Assembly (NCBI RefSeq): GCF_001649575.2
Contig: NC_051431.1
Coordinates: forward strand, 6,035,749 to 6,099,748
Length of the DNA: 64,000 nt
Reading direction: 5' to 3'
Source: Kryptolebias marmoratus
Lineage: Eukaryota > Chordata > Actinopteri > Cyprinodontiformes > Rivulidae
In this document: positions 1 to 14,149 of the stretch, one piece after another
Numbering within the stretch: position 1 is the stretch's first letter
Layout: every line of letters starts with the position of its first letter
Notes under the pieces: generated by a model
Seen by the model: the letters and a program-made list of their open reading frames with translations, nothing else
Told to the model about the DNA's origin: nothing
The model's database searches: none
Position numbers and translations under genes: made by a program

Positions 1-2368
1 ATGTAGCTGTAACAATTACATTTAACTAGCTAAATGTTGTAAAAGGTGACATCAGAAAATCCACACTACATTTTTAAACAGTGTTTGAAGCTAAATGTGA
101 CAAAATTTAGGCATGAATTTTGAGCACAAGCTCATTTACAAACGGCGCCCCATAGATTCACACTTCTCATTTGTACTGTGTATTAGGTGGAAACCTGGTT
201 CAATTTGTAGTTTCTGGCATTAGAATGCCACAGCTTCACCTTTCAGATTAATGTCAGTCAAGGCACCAGGGGCTTGAGGATGAACATAACTGCCTTCTTT
301 CACCAGAGGAAATCATTAATTTCCACGTGAAAAGTAAAGAGGCTGTGGGGAATAGATTTCCATACAAATGCTGCCATGTGAAAGGAAATGGGGTACTTTT
401 GGTCTGCCATGTATTTGAGAATTGAAAAATGCTCCATTGCTTTCAGAAAATAAACGTTTCAAATTGAGAATTCAGTTTATTTTACCCTCTATGTGCAAAG
501 TCATTCTTGAGCATTTCCATGTGTAGATTTTCAACTCTAAGTTCTGTTTTTGCTCTGTAAGAAAACAAGCCGGCCTGTGTTTGACAAATATAGAAACTAT
601 TAAAAGAAATGCAGAGATCATTTCAAGCATTAACAAACACAATCTCTGTCAGCCAATTCTGTACATTAATAAACAAAAACACAGAATTTGTTCTCCCACT
701 GCTGATTTGCTGTTTTGGAACTCAACCTGGGGAATGTGTTTTCCTCTCCTGGACAATGTCAGTTTAATGAGATGGACAGTGTTGTTATGGTCGATACCGA
801 GAACCATCTGGCTGTCTCAAATTCATGCCTTGAAAGAGGTTTCCGTAGCCCAGCTGTAAAATGCAGCCAGGAAATATCACACCTAATACGTCTGACTCTC
901 TGCCAGCTTTGTCCGTTTTTTTTTACAGCATTATCATTCTCCAGCTCATTTCATCATTAAATTGAGGTTAGAACCACATGATGATTCAGTTTACTTTGAA
1001 TCTAAACAAATCTGACAGTGACACTTTCTGGTTTATTACATTTAAAATAAAAATCACAGAACTGCTGACAAACTTGGCAATGCAATTGCAGCAGTCTCAC
1101 ACTCAAAAAACCTCAAAATTTACAATTAGCACTCAGTCATAGCATATACCTCGTACTTCACAAGCAGACCACACAGCAGTTAACCTCTTCGTAAAAGTTA
1201 CAGGGAATTTTTCTTGACCATTATGTCCACTTGTGCAATGCCATCATCCATAACTGAGGTCATGTGAGATTGCAACTTGAGTCTAAAATGGCATTTACCC
1301 AAATCCTGCAGCTGCCTCCTAAGGGCCACATCACACCAGGCCAAATATTTCCCCTCAGCAAAACAGAAACAATGATCTGGCACACTGCCTAATTTTAACT
1401 GCATCCCTCCAAGTGACCAGCATATGAAAAGACCTTTAAAATAAAAGAATGTGCATTTGGACATTCTTGAGACACCGGCTGGGAGGGGGGCTGACACTTG
1501 TGGCCATCAGTCTTATTCACATTGTCTGGAGTCTGAGCAATGCTACCATACAGGCCAGGCCACAGTGCAGGATCAGCTTGAAAGGAGATTTTCATAATGT
1601 GTCGTCAGCAGTATTTACAGTATATGACTGTATGTATATGACCAAAAGTAGGGATTCCATAAACATTTAAGCTTTATAACTGACCCAGACATAAAGTTAA
1701 CACAATTTTCAAATGTATAGGCTTAGAGTGAGTAAAAGGAAATCCCAGCTTGCGAGAGCGTCTAATAAATATCTTCTTTTACCTGCAATTGTCACTATTT
1801 GACTGTGTATTTTACATAAAAACCTTCCATCTTAACCTCTGATGAGTGATTTAAAACAATGGACAGAAATGGGCCTCTGCACCCTGAAATTAGTGCACAG
1901 TTTGCATCGATTGAAAGCTTTTTTCTGTTCAATTAGTAATTATCAGTACCTTCAAACCATTTTTATAAAGGGGAAAGAGGACTGATGTCTACAAGTCTCT
2001 GTCAAACACGCTGTCATTTAAGCGTTTTCTTTTCTAATATATATTTAGTCCATCTTGTGTCACATCCGTTTTCTCCACCAGCTTTTCAGGGTCATTGGCT
2101 GCTTTCCCAGAAGCAGAGAGGAAGACAATCACCCCGAACAATTTGTCAATCCACTACAGTCACAAAACAGGAAGATGAGCACAATTTAGACTTTCCACTC
2201 TACCTGAAGTAGATGTTTGTGGAAGCTACAATTGACAAATTGTTGAGGGATTAAAGATTAAATCCAGCCTATTCCACTTTGTCTTGGCTGTGTTAATGTT
2301 TCAGAAAGTAGCATTAGCATTAACATCACAAATCTTGGGATAAAGCATAAAAAAATATATTTTCTTAC
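1..2368. other. Intron of the DLC1/STARD13-like gene, no exon seen
   Basis: This AT-rich stretch lies downstream (minus sense) of the last recognisable exon of the DLC1/STARD13-like gene. I looked for the next expected exon, the one opening the SAM domain with a conserved EAKEACDWLR-type sequence, and did not find it, so it should lie left of the window. Short open frames here have no splice-site support and do not resemble a protein I know. Confidence 0.6.
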
Positions 2369-5300
2369 CTGTGCCTGCTGCATTGGTCATCTTATTGAAC
2401 ATCTGCAAGGCAGAAACAGTAACAAAATATCAATAGCTGAAGTAGAGAGGCTGATGAGTTCCTGCTTTCTTCAATACTGCAATCACTGCTGTGATGACAA
2501 AGTCAATACAGAGTCTCAACGAGGACGATGGTGGAATGATTTAGCACTTAAGTAGCACCTCAGAATGTGAATCATCAGCTGACAGTCTTCAGTGCTGATA
2601 TCTCCCCCCAAATAACCACCAGGTGTGCAAAGATTGAAGGAAACCAACAATGAATGGACATATTTTCTTGGAATAGTATATTGAAAATGATAGAGGGAAA
2701 AAAGGTGGTGATTTGTTACTTATCATTGCAAAACATAAACTGATTAGGGTATTTTTATATATACACAATGCAAACCAAAAGTCCTACATATACTGTACTT
2801 GGTTGGTTTTAATTAAATGGCTGAAGAGGCCATAGGACTGAAAAAAAGAAAAAATCTTTTCTTGAACTGGACTCTTTGCTTCCCAGCTCTTGCCCAACTC
2901 GCTCGTCTGTTTCCCCTCTGTGGCCCACTGCTCTGATTTATGCGCTTGTTTGTCTGCCCTGTTTCCACATTTCTCTCCTGCATATATGAAATGCAGCAAA
3001 AACTCCCAAGATGTCTTTCTGCAACACTGCTGATCCTTCATCATAACTGTCAATTGGCAGTCAGCCCTCATGGTGCTGAGAGGAATTCCTTTCATCATGT
3101 TTGTAAAGTTTGTTTTTTTTTCTGTAAGCTGCAGAAAATAGCCTACATTAGTTTAAAACTGCATGAGCTACAAACCCCATAGTGTTGTCATTACAGCAAC
3201 ACCAAAAGAGACCAGACTGGCTGCTTTAAACGAGACAGGTGAGGGTTTTTTGTAGGCTCATTATAGTTTTTTGACACTTTTAGGCCACATAGCAAATGAG
3301 GTCAAAATAAGCAGGCCTCTGGCACTCCATTTTTCATTTATTCAGTGGGAGAAGATCTCAAGTGAAGATGGTGTCACAGCCGACACATTTTTGGCAGGTT
3401 TCAGACATAAACCACAAGGGGAAGCTCCAGGGGAGGCAAGCTGGCTAAACTGCTCACTTATCTCCAGGCACAAAAACAGAACTTTCTAAGAGAACCAGGT
3501 ATAAAAAAGGGGGTCATAAACGTATGACTCATCTCCCTATGTGTTTCTTTTTAGCTGTATCTAAACAAAGAAGAGCCAAGTGGATTCTTTGAAAACTAAG
3601 AGGTATAGCAATAATGCATCCCTAATTACTGACTGTGAGTGTCTGGCAGAATTTCATCACAGACTTCAACACTTTTGTAACAGAGGTCAACCACTGCTTT
3701 CAATGAGACACAAGCACAGTCGGTATTTTCATGTTTCCAAAGATTTCTGTGAGGTTGGTCTCCATGGATTTGTGTCTGTCCCAGACTCAAAAATAATTGC
3801 TGGAAATTAGAACTCAAAAACCAGATGCTGCATCCCAGAGGAGATGTACTGATTTGGCATGGCTTTCTTACATCCAAGCAGTCTCCCTCTTTTTTTTTTT
3901 TTTTTTTTACAGCCCTCTGAATGTATTCAGTCTTAGCATATTTCGAGATCTGGCCCACATTAAACTGGCATTACTCCAGTTCACGACAACCGCGTTTAGT
4001 TGGACAACACATATCAAAGGTTGCAGGTCAGAACATGTGACATCTTCCATGCAGCTGTTCTTTCAGGGCTTTTTGTCTCCCCTCCTTGAATCAACAAGAT
4101 GTTTATAAGGAGTGACAGCCTGGTGTGGGTGAATGATGGCTGCTGTTGCTGCACAATGACAAGTCAAAGGGGCAGATGCAGGACCGGTCAGTCCAAGTGA
4201 CACACCATCATGTCCTCTCTGTGCTCATCCCTGTCAACAACAATTAAAGAAAATTTTCAACCCAAATATGTCTTTGCATACTAAAAATAGAAAGAGTTCT
4301 TGTGCTGAACAGCAACTATGAGGGAACTCTCTGAATAAAGTCTTAAGACAGACTTCACTATTTCCAATAGGTGTTTTGTTATTATTATTATTATTATTAT
4401 TACATACAATTTCAATGTATTCACAAATTTTATGTGTCAGTATGAGTGTGTAGTATCAGTGTGCTAAATATTATGATGACTAAATGTGTTGCAAAAGAAT
4501 AAGGACTTTTATTTTGGCAAAACACAAACAAGTTTACTACTGTATAATGAACTTTAATGTTAGATGTAAGAATGTTAGAACTTTAATGTTGTATATATAT
4601 ATAATATTAACATTATTAGTATAAAACAGAGAATCGTTTAAACTTTTGGTCATTACTTATAAGGCCTGGGAATATGCTGGCGTGAGGAACAAGCAACAAA
4701 ATAAAAACTAATCCTGTCATGGCATTATCTATGACAAGAGATTCGGTCTAAAGGAGATATGAAATGAGTTCCAGATTTCAGAGGCAGGTCAAAAAGAAAG
4801 CTATCATTTATTACCATATGAAACATTTCTCAGTTAGTTCATGTCTGCCAGTTTGAGCAAATTCACCTGGTTTATACTTGGACTCCAGGAGTGTGATTCA
4901 GGCTGTATCACATTACCACACCCTGCTTTCAGATGTTCCATATGGGCAACAGAGCTCTTATTGAAGATTCATAATGGCCAAGAATAAAAAACCTACTGAC
5001 CAAAAAAAGTAAAATAAATACCACTGGCCTGGCATTTTATCTTTTTTTCCAGATCTCTAAATGATCAGTCTCATATGCAATTTTTAATATAACTATAAAA
5101 CTATATATCTAACACTCCATAACATACCTTCCCTGAACAACATCTGACCTCATTATACTCAAGGTTACTCTGCAGCCAAAATACTTTTCTCTGAAGATTC
5201 CCAGCTGCCCCATGGCCAGAATTTAACCGGAGCTCTTTTCATTTTCAAGAGGCTCCACAAAGAGACAGATGCTGAGAGACTCAATTTTCACTCCATTTAA

Positions 5301-8300
5301 AGTTGTTGTTAAAGCTGAAAAACTTTATATTTGAAAGTCTTTTAGGATTACTTGATTGGGTTGCTGCAGCTTTCATTTTAAACCAGTTTTTGACCATCTC
5401 AGTGCTTCAGAGCCATCGAGACAACACAAAGGACGAAGTGAAAAGCTTTGAATTGAACCTGCGCTGCATTCTGCAAATCTCTCAGTTGTCTGTTCCTTTT
5501 AGAGACGCTGAATAGGGACATTTCTATACGTTGTTTAGCAGAGGTGAGAGCTGCTTGTCCACAAATGCCTAAGCTGACTTTATTCCTGTCACAAATACCA
5601 AATGTTTACAGCTACATAGAGAAAAGTAGGTGTACAGAGGAGAATTTTTAAAGAATCAAATTCCTACTGATCGACTTAGTTATTTTATAAGATTTCCCCT
5701 TTTGATTTTACTGTGAACACTAACAGCAAACTTAAAAGATAGATAAGGAATTTTTACACATTTGTAATTTAGGACAATTTTCTCTTCTTTCACAAATCAG
5801 TTAAACTCTAGCTGATCCACATAAATCTAAAACTAAATAAAAAGGTTTGTTTGATTTTTAGTTAGAAATTTTCAAATTTATCCAGAAAATTTATCTCATT
5901 TAGCTTGAACCAAAGAAAAGATTTCCCAGCTATAGAAACATAAAACTTTGAAATAAAGGAAACCAGTACTTCATTGTCAAACCATCAGGCAAAACACACA
6001 AAAAATACTTAATTTATATCTGAACTGAAAAAGAACTGTGTGCATAAGTTTTACTGAAACTTCTGGCAGCATGAAGAATTCTAAAAGAAACTTACTGTCT
6101 TCTTGGTTTTGGCTCTTATTCCCGTTGAGGAGCTGCGATGAGCAGAAGATTTATCTTGACTCTGGCATTCCTCTTCATCTGGTCCTTGAAGAACTTTGTC
6201 ATTCGGGGTTTGGCTCAGTGCGGACTTTGAAACAGCACCCCACTGCAACAACATCACAACAACAATTGAGACTGGAGCTGTCTCTGTGTGGCCGAATAGA
6301 CAAGGACAGGACGGACTCAACGGTGGCCAGGGGAAAAAGAAAACAACAGGCTGAGGTCAGCGGCTGGGGAAGTGAAGTCTCCACTACCAATTCAGCTTGA
6401 CAGAGAAGCACAAAGAAGCCTGTATCTGTGGATGTTCCTTTGAGAGGACAGAGATTGTGACCTTGTCAAATATCCCAGTAAAGATGTCTTGGCTTGGCCA
6501 GTTGCCTGTCGTTAGTTAAGGCAAGTAATAGTGAATGCCTGGGATGGTTATGCAGATGCCTAGGAGGCATGTAAGCCTCTCTGAACCATTCTTAATAGAG
6601 CAAATCATACAAGCTCCCTTCCAATACAACAGCTTCTCTGTACATACATATGAAGCTCAAAAGGCCACTTTTGTTCATGAGCGCTAACTCTGGTGGGATA
6701 TTCCATGAAACACGCTACTATAAGAAAGAGTCTTTTTGGGAACAGAGTGGCATGGCCCTGGTTGCAACATCGAAAACACAATAGCTGTCTGTTCCTGCTA
6801 CACTCCTCTGACTGAAGACTTCAATATCACATTTGAGGACTGCAGACTTTCATCATAAAACAGGCTAAGAAGCACAGAGACATTTTAAGATGGACTGACA
6901 ATTGGAATTTTGTTATAGAATGTATCACCATATCTAAAAAGTTACATAACAGAGAAAAATTCAACCACTTTAGTTCATCATATAGCCTTAAACTGATTCT
7001 TACATTCAGATGGTTGTCAGAAACAAACCAGTGCAAGAAATGTTGAACACCTGCTGCTCGTACATCTGAATAATCCCTCTAGATTTTTCTCTCCAAAGAG
7101 CAAACTAAATTGATTTAAGGAAGTTTAAAAGGCATGACAAAGTATGCAGCATAGGCTTCACAGGAATGTGTACACCATCAACCGTGACAATGCAGACACC
7201 ATAAAGCATTGAAAGTAGAGGAGCTGCAGTCCAAATGCTGATTTAACCCGTTGAGATCTGAAATCTCTCCTAAAAATGGACACAAGTACACCCACATGGT
7301 ACATTAGGTCTAAATGAGTTAAAACACAGTATACATACTACTAATTATGTAAAATATGTACATGAAATCTGGGACTAAATACTTCAAACATAATGACAGT
7401 ACATATTATACCAGGCTGTATGAACAAACTTACATGTTTTTTGCGAGGGGTGCATGGTGTGTCTGACGGTGAGGAGTTCGCACTCAGAGCTTCTTCTATG
7501 TCCTGATTAAGCTGGTCCAGTTTCCTCATTAGTTGTGTCATTGACTCTGACCATGGAGACTTGACCTGTGGAGACTCCTGCGTGTGATCAGAAAAAAACT
7601 CAGATAAGACAGGAAAAGTTACTGTTGCCAGTTCAAGACATCACTAATTGTTAGATAATAAACCACTTTTTTATATTATATTTATTCCACTTTCACCAAA
7701 CAGTTTGAAATGATACTATATTAGAAAAAAAAAGGTTTCATATTTCTTTATATGCCTGTCTGAATCCTATTCTACAGGAACTGATAAAAATTCACTTTGT
7801 GTTCTCTCTAAATTATGAGGAATTAACAGACCAGACATGAGGCACCACTCAGCCTGCTGACCACCCAGGATCAGCTGACTGACTGAGCACAAGGTGAAAG
7901 TGCCTCTTTCCACTCAATCCCATTGGAATGATCTAAATCGGACCAATCCCCTGCTGACCTGTGAGGTCTGAAGGATCACCCTGGGTCACCAAGAGGAAAA
8001 AATAAAGCCCCCCTTCTCGATCATATCTGTCTTTTTAACATAGTGCTGACTAGGGAATGTAAAATGTTTGACACTGGATCAGTATGCTTATACAGCTCAA
8101 TCCTCTGTCTGATTTACAATTAAAAGGAACTTCCGTTCTCCTCTCTAAAGAGGACAAACTATGCTGCTGTAAGATGTGAGACAAGAGTAATGGAGATGAA
8201 TCCTTTTCAAAGGTTTATAATCTAAAAGCGTTGTGATGCCACATTGAGTGCATCTGTGAATATTTTAATGCTTCAAAGCAAGAGCAAGAAGCAGAAACAC

Positions 8301-11300
8301 AAAAATGATGCAAGATGTTTGCTGGGGAAAACAAAGTCAACATTCCACACCAAATGACTGAAAACATATAAAAAGAGGAAGCTGAGAATCTTGTGAGCTG
8401 GACTGCTAATTAACCCCTTGTGTCAGACAAACAACAATGCAAGAAACAGATGCCCCATTCTGCCTCATGTAAAGGCTAAATCTGGAACACACTCGCACTG
8501 TCTCTTTTCAGCCACATCCCCTCAAGGTGTTGTTGGGAATGTGGACACTTCTACTTAGAATGAGACAAATTCCAGGGAAGTCTTGACGCTCAAGTGAGAC
8601 ACTTCCCTTAATTCATCTCTTCGTGCTTTTCCCCTCATTTCGGCCCTGGCTGTTGTGGGAAAACCCAACACCATGGGAACTGAGCTGGTATGAGTCATCC
8701 CTTGAGATAAATGAATTGATGGTATCTTCTGGGGTCTGGGGACAGCAAAAAAAGTGAGCTGACTATAACTTTATCAGCACAAATTGGCTACATTGTGTAC
8801 CCCAACATAGCAGCTTTGACATGGAAATGAGGAGTTAAGAGCGTGAGCTCTGGGCTCAGTGCCTGGTCTGTGCCACCCACAGAGAGAGTGCTAGAGATCA
8901 CCATGGAGGTATCCAAATGTAGCACCCAGTCATGCGAAAGGGCAAGGGCTACCTGGCTACTTGGAGGAATAAATTACATTTGTAACATCCTGAGATGCAA
9001 AGCACCATATGAACATATCTGTAGAGGGAATGCGGCTGAAAAAATGTGTTTATTGACATTTTTAGCCATATGAGAGCTCAGTTAAAAAGGGAGAAATGAG
9101 ATGACAGACTGGAAACTTTATGCAGATAGTGCCCTCATATGGTTAATGTTGACAACTGCATCTACATCCCGCTCCAGAAGAAATATTTCACTCCCATGTT
9201 CAAACTGAATAGAAAGACAGACATTCATGTTCCTGAATTTAAAGCTAAAATCAAACATTAGCTAAGCAATCTGCAATCATATGTTCCTTTATTATTTAAA
9301 ACATCTTTAAAATTACAGTAAAAACTTTAAGAGACAATAAAGAATTATTATTTTGCTGTTTTGAGTTGCTGAAATATCCTTGGGAAGCATTTATGTCCAC
9401 AAAAGAAAAAGCTCTAGAAATCTGACTCTTGTTTGACTAAACATTGCTTACAGTGATGCACACCTTAATTTACCAAGGAACAACATGGTTTGTGGTGTGA
9501 CAGTATGAGAAACATGTACTGTACTGCACTCCTTTCATAAACACACTCCCTGGATTCCCAACATTTTTTCACACTTCTCCAAAACAATCCATTCAGAGCA
9601 AAGTGCTGTTCTGCGCATAAAGCCAGGATTACCTCAACATCCAACCACCAGACAAATAAGTTAATATCCACCATTGCACTAACCCCGGCTGTTACGAAAA
9701 GCACAGCAGGTATGTGTGGCTGAGTATGTTCCCTCCAGCAGTAGCAAAGCCTTTATATAATGGATTACAGCATGTTTAAGAATGTTCATATAAGCTTTTA
9801 AATGGCCAATAAAAAGCAGGGAGGAGGGGTTTCGTAGTCAGGGTAGAGGTTGTGCGAAATGAACGTCAAGACAGATTTTGCAGAAAAGGGAGGACAAGAG
9901 GGAGAAGGTTCAGTAATGCAAAGCAAAGTTCAGCACTAATGTGGTCTGCTGGGCTCTGTCAAAACAACCAACAACTAAGGGAGGAGAACTAAAGCAAAAA
10001 GCTGTTTGAATTCTTCCTGAATCTGCATGTCACCAGCACAAATGTGCAAAAAATTAATTGTACTGTTATATATTTAAATCTGTTATTTCTTGGTGTATTT
10101 ACCTAATGCACTTTAAATGAAACAAGGGAAGAGACATGTTTCCATGAGACAGAGATAAGGCACAAAGGATCACTGAACAAGGCACTGAATTTATTGCTCG
10201 GGATAACCATATGGTAAAATATAAAATAGGTTTTCTTCTCCTATTGGAGTGGTTGGAGCCACGGTACATCATACAGTCTTGACACAAACAACACAATGCT
10301 ACCTAAGCTGTATAAAAAAAGTTCACGATTACCTGAATTATCTTTTATTCCTTGTTGATTATAAAAAAACAACAACTTGAGGAACAATGTGAACACAGGT
10401 TTACTTTAGTGTAATATAGAGCTCCTGAAGTATCAAGCACATGATGGCATTGATTTTAATACCTTTAATGCACGTATGGTATGTAGTCTGCAAGTCTGAG
10501 CAGTAATAAAATGCAAAATAATGCAAGTATTGGATTAGGACTGTGTACATGCCAATCCTTATTTCAAAATGACTTGGATTAATATTGAGAACAAAAAGGA
10601 TCTTGATAGGGACATCCTTTGGTTGATGTCCTATCTAATCTGTCCAGAAACAAAATAAGCATATTGTTAATGGCAATACCTTAATACCATACCTCCTTGC
10701 TGCTTGTATCTGTCTCTGCTTCATAATCAGAGCTGTTCGATGTGTGATAAACGTCTCCTTGCGCTCTGACACAATATTTCCTTTTCTGTTTGTTCTCGTC
10801 TGTGCTTTTGAGTCTGGCGCTTATGAAAAGATCTTTACTGTCATGCAGCTCTACAAACACATCATCGTCATCTTCTTTCTCTCCATCCTGGGATGATTCT
10901 CCACCATCAGAACAATCATAGGCAAAAACATGGCTGCTGGCGCTGGAGGAACATGTGTTCTCTGAGAAGGTAATGGTGCTCTGTTTTTGCCTCACGACAT
11001 GAGGTAGAGGCAGGATTCCCTGAACAATGTTAGCAGGGACCACAAGAGTAAAAGTGGAGTCCAGGCTGAAGACGGATCCATTTGAAACGAGTTCCAGCTT
11101 TTTGAAATCCATTTTTATACATTCAGAATTAAAGTTTGGTGAATGGGCAGACAGATTCTGAGCTGCCTGGTTTGACTGGATGTCTGCTGCAGAAACAGGA
11201 GGTGGACATCTGGAACAACAGTCGTCACTGGAAGCAGTTGATATGGACAGGAAGTTTTCTACAAGCTGAGATGAGCCAAAAGCTGTGTCTCTAAGGACTT

Positions 11301-11571
11301 GTTTCGGTTCTTGAAAGCAGTCAGTTTCCACAGATTCCACACTGTTATAATTGTCACAAACAAAACTCTTGTTAAGTTTTGGTAAATCCACATCTGGTTC
11401 TACCAGTAAGCTTTGGTCTTCAGTAACAGGATCATTCTCACTGTGGTCTGGTGAGTAACTAGCTGAAGTCTCAGCACTTTCTAAAGATGACTCTTGGATT
11501 GAAAAGGCCAAATTTTGTGAATTTCTCCAGGACCGATGTTCCTCCACATTCACCACATGTGGAGTTTCCAT
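2369..11571 (-). CDS. stard13: DLC1/STARD13-family RhoGAP, N-terminal coding exons (partial, 3' end outside window)
   Basis: Members of this family are Rho GTPase-activating proteins with SAM, RhoGAP and START domains that act at focal adhesions and the cytoskeleton. Only the N-terminal exons are here. Minus-strand exons by my splice model are 10693-11571 (start ATG at 11571, with an in-frame TAG 15 nt upstream), 7434-7577, 6096-6242 and a probable 34-nt exon at 2369-2402. The first three joins are phase 0. The 7434-7577 exon encodes LMRKLDQLNQDIEEALSA, followed by SSPSDTP. This closely resembles the segment I remember from the long isoform of human DLC1, just upstream of its SAM domain. The first exon is a long Ser/acid-rich region with no recognised domain. 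The neighbourhood (brca2, fry, n4bp2l2) points to STARD13, while the long N-terminus points to DLC1, so the symbol is provisional. The SAM, GAP and START exons must lie beyond position 1. Confidence 0.7.
2403..6095. other. Intron of the DLC1/STARD13-like gene
   Basis: Non-coding AT-rich DNA between the 34-nt exon and the 6096-6242 exon. It contains a T run at about 3889-3909 and an (ATT)n microsatellite at about 4378-4402. I see no exon with credible splice sites and no recognisable transposon. Confidence 0.6.
4378..4402. repeat. (ATT)n microsatellite
   Basis: About eight uninterrupted ATT units lie inside an intron of the DLC1/STARD13-like gene. It is a simple repeat, probably length-polymorphic. 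Confidence 0.95.
7578..10692. other. Intron of the DLC1/STARD13-like gene
   Basis: This 3.1-kb intron lies between the large first coding exon and the coiled-coil-like KLDQLNQDIEEAL exon. Its ends fit minus-strand consensus: a GTATGG donor next to 10693 and a CAG acceptor next to 7577. I see no internal exon or transposon. Confidence 0.6.
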
Positions 11572-14149
11572 TGTTATTTTATTCTATAGTTTCTCATAAT
11601 GCAAAACATAAATCCACAGGTACTTGTGTTTGATATGTAAGAAGGACATCTTTTTTCCAAGATACAGTCAACAAGCTAGATGACCTGAAATGAACAAAAA
11701 CAGAGGATTAATTGATAATTTCCACTAATCACAGAACAAATTCAACAAAATGTTACATAATTCTTAGAGCTATTCTGTAGTTATTTTCTCCTCGTGATCA
11801 TCAAACCCACAGTTTTCATGTACAATATAAACATAATGATTACATACCATGAAGTCATGAACATGAAACTAAACTCAACATCTTGCTCAGGTTGAACTTT
11901 TCAAGTCTGGATTTGTTTAACACAAGAATGGTGACTTCACTGCACCGAGGAAACTCATTGCTCTTCCCCTGTTGGTGATTTACAACTTTATAGCAGAGGA
12001 TGACTCTGGTCGATGGTGGTTAACATCCCTCACCCCTTCATCAAGCCATTCTTCAAAACCCACCTTGGACATTTCTGAGCAATCCAAAGCACGCATGGAA
12101 CATCAAACAACTGCATTATCGTAACTGTACTGAGGTTTATCATCTTATTCAGCCACAAAGGGGTTTTTCAGAGAACATATTTTAGATGTGATAAGAATGC
12201 AACTGAAACTAGAACCTTCCAGAATAAACATAACTTGAAGGAGACCTGCTGTCTCCAATCAGCATGTTCCAACCCTCATGTTCTAACAACAAAACACAAG
12301 ATTGTACTGTCTGACAGAAATATAGAGATGTGTCCTGTGATATAGTGACAGTACGAGATAACAGAATGTTAATTGTGTAATGTTTGCACACATGGGGTTC
12401 TGTAGTTTCTGTGAGAAAGCTGCAGTTGGCAGGGTCTTCACCATGGCCTTGAGACACTTGATGGACAAATGCTAACAAACACAGACATATAAATAAAATG
12501 AGTGTTTGGCTTTAGAACAGGCAAATAAACCATAAAATATCAATGAATGTGCTTTTTCTAATTTACATACAGAGTGTCCGCATATGTTGCTAGATTATAT
12601 AAAAGGTAACAATCTGCTGCTGCTGGCGTCTTCAGTAAAGCCTGCCTCTTCATGGTGAATTTGAAGTGTACAGGCGATTAGAGCTCCCCATTTGGAAAAA
12701 AAAAGTATGCAAAGAGGGTCTCATTATTCTCAGATGAATGCAGGGCAGATTTAAATGAAAAGAAGTCGTAGAGTGAAAATGAACTGGGTGTGTTGACTGC
12801 CAAGGCAAGACCACAACTTATTCATGAAACTTTATTTTTTTTTAAAAGCATCTAGTCCACTTTTCAGTAGAAATCCTGAACATGTCTCCTCATGTAGAAA
12901 CAACATATAGAGTATAATACTCAAACTCTGCCAGGTGTGATTAGCGAAGAGTGACTTTACGAGTTTCATTAAATTCTTCTTCAGAAGGCATTGTTTAGTT
13001 AAAGTCAGAGGAAAATGAAAAAAAAAAAAAAAAAAGAAAACTAGGCTTACCTGAAGAGTGAAAAGCTCTTGTGTGTGTTGCCCAAACAGTGTCACTGAGA
13101 TTATGGCAAAACAGTGGCAGCAAGGCAGAATCTTGTGAGAAAAAGAGTTGGATACCCCCCCTGAAGAACTACATTTCTGTTCCCATTAGCCTATTCTGCC
13201 AAATTTGCCATCACCCCCACCTCTTCATGTGTTTTCTTGATAGCTGTAAAGTTGATCAGCTTGGAGTGACTACACAATTCAGGATATGCGTAAGAACAGG
13301 GGGAATGTGTACTTGTTGAGAGATGGAAAGGGGAGGAGAAAGGGGCGGGAGTGGAGAGTGCAGAGAGCAGCAGTGGTTGGTTCTGTAAGAGGAACAAGGT
13401 AAAATGAATTTTCAGGCCAAATGAAAAGGCTGAGTGGAAGGGCTGACTTTTCCGGCTGAACTGTGCAGGAGCAGAGTGAACCACAACTGTGACCCACTGC
13501 TTCAAAACTACTTTACAACACAGGACTGAGGAATGCTTTTGAATCTGAGGAAAGCTGCAAAGTGATGTGAATGTTTGAAACAAGATGTTATCCCTGTAAA
13601 GGACCTAATGTTGAGATTGAAACAAGTAGTGTGTTTCCTTGTTTTTTGGTTGGACCTAGATTAGGTTCAGTGAGAATCAGGGATTTAAGAAAGAGTATTT
13701 ACTCCAAGGAACTGAAAGGTCAAGGTCACTTTATTTTTATGGAACATTTAAAAAAACTGCAGTTTATCTAAACACTTTACAATTAAGTCAAACAACAAGC
13801 TAATAAAACAATATATAATATATAACCAAACAAATGGTACAATAAAAATAATTTTTAAAACTAAAAAATATAATTAAAAATGCAGCAAAAATTTATTAAA
13901 ATCTTATGGTCTAACATCCAAACAAAAGGAGAATCCCTGAGCATCAATGCTCGTAGACTGGACATTTGTTTATGCTGCCTTTAGAAGAAATCTGAATTTA
14001 GATTGTCCTTGATTCTTTGGGAGTCTTGTTCACCAGTGATGGTAGTGTAGAGCTGGAGAGGGATTGATGTATCAGGGCCTCAGCCACAGTAATGAAGGCA
14101 TTAGTTTGGTCTGTTGTGGTGAAGAAGGAGTTGACCTTAAAAGTAAAGC

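Noticed and set aside
13191..13583. 130-codon minus-strand frame
   Set aside because: Composition is low-complexity Ser/Phe/Leu, with no splice context or recognisable motif.
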